Positions 34,702 through 38,499 of a DNA stretch of 38,499 nt are shown here, one piece after another. The stretch comes from Promethearchaeota archaeon (GTDB lineage Archaea > Asgardarchaeota > Lokiarchaeia > Sigyniarchaeales > SOKP01). Position 1 is the first letter of the stretch. Each line of letters begins with the position of its first letter. A program made the position numbers and the translations under genes. The stretch is from contig JAGXOA010000090.1 in assembly GCA_019894715.1 (NCBI GenBank), positions 1 through 38,499 on the forward strand. The letters run 5' to 3'. Below the pieces are notes generated by a model. The model was not told the origin of the DNA. It made no database searches and saw only the letters and a list, made by a program, of their open reading frames with translations.

Positions 34702-34987
34702 CACTACCTAAAGGGAGTGGATGAATCGCCTATACTTTTTTATTAATTCTTCTGAAATCTCATATCTAAATATAATAGAGATAATAATCATTACAATGCT
34801 TCGGACTAATACCTTTGAATTGAAACCTACAAAACAACAATAAGGGATTCTAAGAGAAATATTAGTAAGACATATTGCTATCTGGAATGTGGGTAATTAC
34901 AAAAAGCGTCAAGCTTTTTTTAGCAAAAACAAAAGATTTCCATCCTACGCTAAGCTATGTAAGGAATTAAAAACTCATGAACTTTAA
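34702..34987 (+). mobile_element. Left end of an IS200/IS605-type element with tnpB 5' remnant
   Basis: A left-end hairpin at 34702-34719 (cactacct / agggagtg) is followed about 75 bp later by the start of tnpB. The element breaks off at 34987 without a right end, so it is a truncated left half. It inserted between the two DUF2229 genes, separating what may once have been neighbours. Confidence 0.7.
34796..34987 (+). pseudogene. tnpB: tnpB 5' remnant
   Basis: From the ATG at 34796 the frame reads MLRTNTFELKPTKQQ, a TAA stop, then GILREILVRHIAIWNVGNYK, KRQAFFSK and YAKLCKELKTHEL before a second stop at 34987. This is the conserved N-terminus of TnpB (T-x-x-F-x-L-x-PTK-x-Q, then W-N-V-G-N-Y-K). 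It is a different TnpB subgroup from the one at 2577-2990, whose N-terminus reads KCRLLYNFALAE-like. Only about 63 codons remain. Confidence 0.8.
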
Positions 34988-35047
34988 TAATATCTGTTAT
35001 AATGAAATTCAAAATAGATTTTAAAAAGATAAAATAAATAAAAAGGT

Positions 35048-36121
35048 TTAAACTCTAATTTTAGATTTCTCTTGTTGAGATTCTAATTCTATTTTCTTTT
35101 TTTTTCGTTTGATCATTTCTACAAAACTTTCAATACGAGTTAACATTCCTGCTTCTCCAGAATGTTCATCCATTATTATTGCGAGGTAAGGAAGACCAAC
35201 AACTTTCATATCTCTCATAATTAATTCTGAAATTAAACTATCTGGTCCACATGCAAAACTAATTAAAAATATAACCCCATCTATCTCATTTCTTCCCGTT
35301 CTTAAGAAATATCTTATTGCCTGCATAATTTCTTCCTCATGTCTCCAATAGTTTCTTAACTTTTTATTAACTATTACGGGAGTCCTAAAGATGGATTCTG
35401 GCATATTCTCGATTGTAAGAACATCAACTTGTCTATCACTTAGTTTTTTCTGGAAATCTAAATTAATAAATGTATCAAAAAGATTATATCCATGACCAAG
35501 TAATAATAATCTTATTTTATTGTCAGGTTTTTTCTTTGGTAATTTAAAGGGAAGATCTCGACTTACAAGTCGTAAAGCATGATTTACTGTGGATCCTTCC
35601 CTAAGAAAATTTAAATATTGTTGATGATAAACTTTTGCTCTATTATATGCTTCAAGTGATCTAGAACTACTTAATCCCAATTGTTTACCAAGTTCAATTA
35701 TGGAATAAGATATTGGAAATTCCTTAACATTTACTTCAAAATTCAAAATTTTTGGTATATTTGGTAGTATTTTAATTACATCTGGAAGTGAAAGAAATTT
35801 AGGGCAGAAAAATGCTTCTTTAACTTCTGCAATATATCTTGGTACAAAGATGAAATCTAAATCTGGATGATTATTAATTAAATATAACACATGACCATAA
35901 TAGATTTTCATAGGTATACAAAGTTCACCGAAACCTTGCTGAACACCCGTCTCAACTATTTTCTTATTAGTTTGAATACTAAGTATTATTTCAACATCCA
36001 TTTCTTCTAATAATTTTTTCCAAAAAGGAAAATATCGATAATAATGTAGAGCTCTTGGAATTCCTACTTTAATTTTATTCATTTTTTTATTTTCTACCAA
36101 TTTTAAAGTTTTTCTGTTCAT
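35048..36121 (-). CDS. DUF2229 / CoA-enzyme activase-type subunit
   Basis: A 357-aa paralogue of the 33251-34426 product, with the canonical DUF2229 opening KVGIPRALHYYRYFPFWKKL (18-37). It continues with GELCIPMKIYYGH (C68), FVPRYIAEVKEAFFCPKF (C106), FACGPDSLISEL and MDEHSGEAGMLTRIESF. The three conserved Cys positions suggest an Fe-S cluster. In bacteria this domain is often the last part of about 1400-aa activases that also carry two BadF domains; here it is separate. The ATG at 36121 overlaps the TGA of the tandem-PlsC gene as ATGA, which fixes the start and shows translational coupling; an internal Met14 would give the minimal domain. Confidence 0.78.
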   Translation of the reverse strand: MNRKTLKLVENKKMNKIKVGIPRALHYYRYFPFWKKLLEEMDVEIILSIQTNKKIVETGVQQGFGELCIPMKIYYGHVLYLINNHPDLDFIFVPRYIAEVKEAFFCPKFLSLPDVIKILPNIPKILNFEVNVKEFPISYSIIELGKQLGLSSSRSLEAYNRAKVYHQQYLNFLREGSTVNHALRLVSRDLPFKLPKKKPDNKIRLLLLGHGYNLFDTFINLDFQKKLSDRQVDVLTIENMPESIFRTPVIVNKKLRNYWRHEEEIMQAIRYFLRTGRNEIDGVIFLISFACGPDSLISELIMRDMKVVGLPYLAIIMDEHSGEAGMLTRIESFVEMIKRKKKKIELESQQEKSKIRV

Positions 36122-37827
36122 GCATTTTGATCATCATATACCATAAGATCTTTTATTCGTTCCATAAGTCTGTTTGATAATCGTTTTAATTCGTCATATT
36201 CTGGCATTGGTTTATCAAAATATTGAACATGTTCCATAAATGGTTCTCCTGCTTTAAATGTCGATCCTTTACCACAATACATTATTTTTGAATGCTTAGG
36301 AAATGTATTCTCTGTACCTGTAACTCCTACAGGGATAATTGGAACTTTAGTCTCAATTGCCAATCTTATTGCTCCAGTATGAGGTTCAAGAATCTCTCCG
36401 CCACCTAAAGAAGAAGTTCCTTCTGGATAAACCATTACTAATTTTCCATCAAGGAGTAAATCTCTAGCAAATTTATAGCTTTCTCTATCACCTTCACTTC
36501 TTTTTAATGGAAAGGCACTATGTGTTCGAATCCAAGCATTAACAAGAGGCATTTGGAATAACTCTTGTTTTGCCATTTGCCAGAGAATTCTGTTTTTATC
36601 TTTAACAATACATTTCGCGTTGAGAATTACATCCCATTCAGAATTATGATTTGAACATATGATTGCGGCTCCTGTATCTGGTACATTTTCATAACCAAAA
36701 GATTGATATGGAAAGAAATTTTCTGTAAGAAAATTAACAATAAGGTGATTGAATCGCCACGCTAATTCATGGAAAGCATCTTTTAGCCCAAATTCACCTA
36801 ATAACTTTAAAAAGGTAATCCATGCATCATCAATTGATTGTAGGAAATAATGTTTATAATATTTTAACCAATAATTGAAATCTTTTGATTTTTCTCCCTC
36901 TTTTTTCTTATCTTTTGGAGACCCAATTGAAAGCTCTTCTTTTATATCTTCAAAATTTCTTTTTATTTTTGAAAAATTACCTTTTCCTGCAATTAAATCA
37001 ATTACTTTTTCCCTTAATTCTGCAGTTAATTGTTTTATAAGTTTAGGCGTCAGTTTTCCTTTATATTCATCATAATAAATTGCTTTTCCAACTCTCACAC
37101 GAACTTGAACAGGCGTCCCTATTAAATTTCCTTTTGGAAGAGCATCTTTTGATCCAAATATTGCCATTGGAACTATTGGTACACCACCATCTACTGCTAA
37201 CCTTATAGCACCTGTTTTAAAATCACCCATTTCACCATCCATACTACGTGTGCCTTCTGGAAAGAGTCCAACCCATTCACCTTCTTGTATCTTCTTTTTT
37301 GCGTGCGCCCATGCTTTTTCTACTTGCTCTTTATTACCTCTTTCTCCTAAAGAAAAAGCACTTAAATTCTTGAATATGGTTCTGACTATTGGAGTTTTAA
37401 AATTTTCGTCTTTACTCATATAGCTAATTTTCCTATTACAAGCACATCCAGCGAAAAATGGGTCTAAATGAGACTCATGATTACTAACGACAATTCCTCC
37501 ATCATAATCAGGAAAAAGTTCACCATCTTCATAGACTGATTCATATCTCCATAGAATTCGTACTGCTTGCTTTACCCAAATGTTAGCTAACCACCATTGA
37601 ACGCGCTGTTCTTTTTCAACTAATCCAAAATGTTCGATTATTTTATGATAAAAGTCATTTAATGGATCAATAGGATTATATTTCAATAGATTATAAAGGA
37701 ATTTTATATTAGGTTTTTTCCATTTAATGTTATCTGAAGTATCACCTTCTTCTTCCTCATGTTCTGTGATTGATTTTTCCACAATTTCTTTTTCGACTTT
37801 ATCTAAAATGGTTTTTTCAATAGCCAT
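36118..37827 (-). CDS. Tandem PlsC-domain acyltransferase
   Basis: A 569-aa protein with two complete 1-acylglycerol-3-phosphate-acyltransferase domains. Domain 1 has NHESHLD (116-122), GERGNK, FPEGTRS (189-195) and VPIVPMAI. Domain 2 has NHNSEWD (393-399), KRSEGDR, YPEGTSS (467-473) and VPIIPVGV. Both HX4D boxes and both EGT boxes are intact, so both active sites should work, unlike the PlsC homologue at 25681. It would transfer acyl chains from acyl-CoA or acyl-ACP to glycerol-phosphate-type acceptors, remarkable in an archaeon because archaeal membrane lipids are isoprenoid ethers. A charged linker of about 100 residues joins the domains. First gene of an operon with the DUF2229 gene. Confidence 0.88.
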   Translation of the reverse strand: MAIEKTILDKVEKEIVEKSITEHEEEEGDTSDNIKWKKPNIKFLYNLLKYNPIDPLNDFYHKIIEHFGLVEKEQRVQWWLANIWVKQAVRILWRYESVYEDGELFPDYDGGIVVSNHESHLDPFFAGCACNRKISYMSKDENFKTPIVRTIFKNLSAFSLGERGNKEQVEKAWAHAKKKIQEGEWVGLFPEGTRSMDGEMGDFKTGAIRLAVDGGVPIVPMAIFGSKDALPKGNLIGTPVQVRVRVGKAIYYDEYKGKLTPKLIKQLTAELREKVIDLIAGKGNFSKIKRNFEDIKEELSIGSPKDKKKEGEKSKDFNYWLKYYKHYFLQSIDDAWITFLKLLGEFGLKDAFHELAWRFNHLIVNFLTENFFPYQSFGYENVPDTGAAIICSNHNSEWDVILNAKCIVKDKNRILWQMAKQELFQMPLVNAWIRTHSAFPLKRSEGDRESYKFARDLLLDGKLVMVYPEGTSSLGGGEILEPHTGAIRLAIETKVPIIPVGVTGTENTFPKHSKIMYCGKGSTFKAGEPFMEHVQYFDKPMPEYDELKRLSNRLMERIKDLMVYDDQNA

Positions 37828-37880
37828 ATTTTATCCACTTATTTAAATTATTGATAAGAATAATATTAGAAACCTTAAAA

Positions 37881-37895
37881 GGTATATTTATTTAA
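37881..37895 (-). promoter_or_regulatory. TATA box of the PlsC-DUF2229 operon
   Basis: On the minus strand tttaaataaatatac, centred about 60 nt before the ATG at 37827, predicting a leader of about 33 nt. The region from here to 38100 shows no other feature. Confidence 0.4.
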
Positions 37896-38100
37896 ATAGC
37901 TATTTGTTTAGTTTAAGATTTTATGTATATAGCATCTGAACCTATAAAAAGATAATAAAAAGATTACAAATCTGAAGAGTATGATTTAATAAGATAATTT
38001 AAGTTCAATAATAATTGTTAACTTTGGTTCAAAAATAAAGAAAATACCTATAAGAAAAATTAAATAAATCATTGCAAAATCATACTAATTCATCATATGA

Positions 38101-38325
38101 ACAAAAGAAAACCCATTCCTTTAGGGATGGGATAAATTTTGTTATAAAATGATAAAAAACTCTATATTAAATATTGATGATAAACTAGGTAACCAATAAT
38201 TCATCATCATACTACCGTAGGGACTACGGGATATCAAGCGTTTGGAGAGATTATAAGGCTCAAGTAATCCATTGAGCTCGTTTCTATGAAGTACGAATTC
38301 AATACCTTTAAATGATGGTAGTTCA
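38101..38325 (+). mobile_element. tnpB-derived miniature element, copy B
   Basis: A 225-bp relative of copy A at 27498-27766 in opposite orientation. It has a left-end hairpin at 38112-38131 (cccattcc / gggatggg), a middle of about 60 bp, then a tnpB 3' scrap reading TTVGTTGYQAFGEIIRLK, stop, SIELVSMKYEFNTFK, and the terminus gatggtagttca. The stop after RLK is shared with copy A. It lies only 34 bp from the IS right end that closes the window. Confidence 0.75.
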
Positions 38326-38359
38326 TGATTATTTTGGGAAATCTAATGAAACTTACAAG

Positions 38360-38499
38360 TGAACTACCACGTCCTGAAGGACGTGGCTTCCTACGAGTGC
38401 ACGATCGCTTCTACTACGGATTGGCCTGTATATCGTAGAAAACCCTTCCATTGGTTTTTGAAGGATTCCTCGTTCACAGAGGGTTGATGCGATAGGAAA
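38360..38499 (-). mobile_element. IS200/IS605-type right end with tnpB 3' fragment (window end)
   Basis: Reverse complement of the element at 1-126 with only two differences seen over about 125 bp. The minus strand from 38498 reads FLSHQPSVNEESFKNQ, then WKGFLRYTGQSVV, to EAIVHS and a stop at 38391, followed by the ccacgtcc/ggacgtgg hairpin and tagttca. It extends a little further into tnpB than the copy at the start. Cut by the window end. Confidence 0.85.

Overview
The window is very A+T-rich and carries archaeal information-processing genes: a Trm-G10-like tRNA methylase, a Trm5/Taw2-type tRNA-modifying enzyme, endonuclease III and an archaeal-style HhH/zinc-ribbon protein. TATA-box promoters sit about 25 nt upstream of short leaders, and terminators are oligo-T. 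Together with seven-transmembrane/longin-like fusions, an IFT52-like (GIFT) domain, a GTPase-like protein without a P-loop and hydroxyacyl-CoA dehydratase-type subunits, this points to an Asgard archaeon (Promethearchaeota), probably Lokiarchaeia-like. The lineage is an inference; no rRNA or ribosomal protein gene is present to fix it.

Layout. 1-3 kb: the right end of an IS200/IS605-type element, an acyltransferase of the condensation/alcohol-acetyltransferase superfamily, a 7TM protein and a deletion derivative of a tnpB element. 3-8 kb: a CTP-dependent lipid (dolichol/diacylglycerol-type) kinase, a small PD-(D/E)XK nuclease-like protein, a YkgJ-type metal-binding protein and a 705-aa intracellular beta-sandwich protein. 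8-20 kb: mostly housekeeping genes: DUF1015, a PCMT-like protein with a coiled coil, rhomboid protease, Nth, Trm-G10-like methylase, GIFT-domain protein, Trm5/Taw2, AlkD (apparently frameshifted), ThiD, a VOC protein, a Na+/Ca2+ exchanger-like carrier and an HhH/zinc-ribbon protein. 20-27.4 kb: a 7TM protein, a 918-aa Fe-S flavoprotein in which a GltD-like oxidoreductase sits inside a heterodisulfide-reductase-like CCG domain, a possible pseudo-GTPase, a C2-like protein, and a three-gene operon around a PlsC-like protein without the catalytic His. 28-38 kb: a 2-hydroxyacyl-CoA dehydratase activator, a longin-like protein followed by two 7TM-longin-like fusions, a 1.2-kb gene-free zone with two tandem structured RNA candidates, two DUF2229/HgdB-type subunits and a tandem PlsC acyltransferase.

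Mobile DNA. At least ten fragments of IS200/IS605-type elements (right ends, left ends, tnpB 5' and 3' scraps) punctuate the intergenic regions; none encodes a full transposase or TnpB. Both window ends are nearly identical inverted copies of one such right end, which probably explains why the assembled piece stops there. A pair of 225-270 bp tnpB-derived miniature elements lies in inverted orientation at 27.5 and 38.1 kb.

How the genes fit together. Three themes recur: lipid and acyl chemistry (acyltransferase, CTP-dependent lipid kinase, two PlsC-type proteins, HgdC/DUF2229 subunits), membrane-associated regulators of eukaryote-like fold (7TM-longin-like, longin-like, GTPase-like, GIFT, C2-like), and redox chemistry (the nested Hdr/GltD protein). 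The most novel-looking items are the two tandem minus-strand RNAs at 32.5-33.0 kb, the nested Hdr-GltD protein and the 7TM-longin-like cluster.
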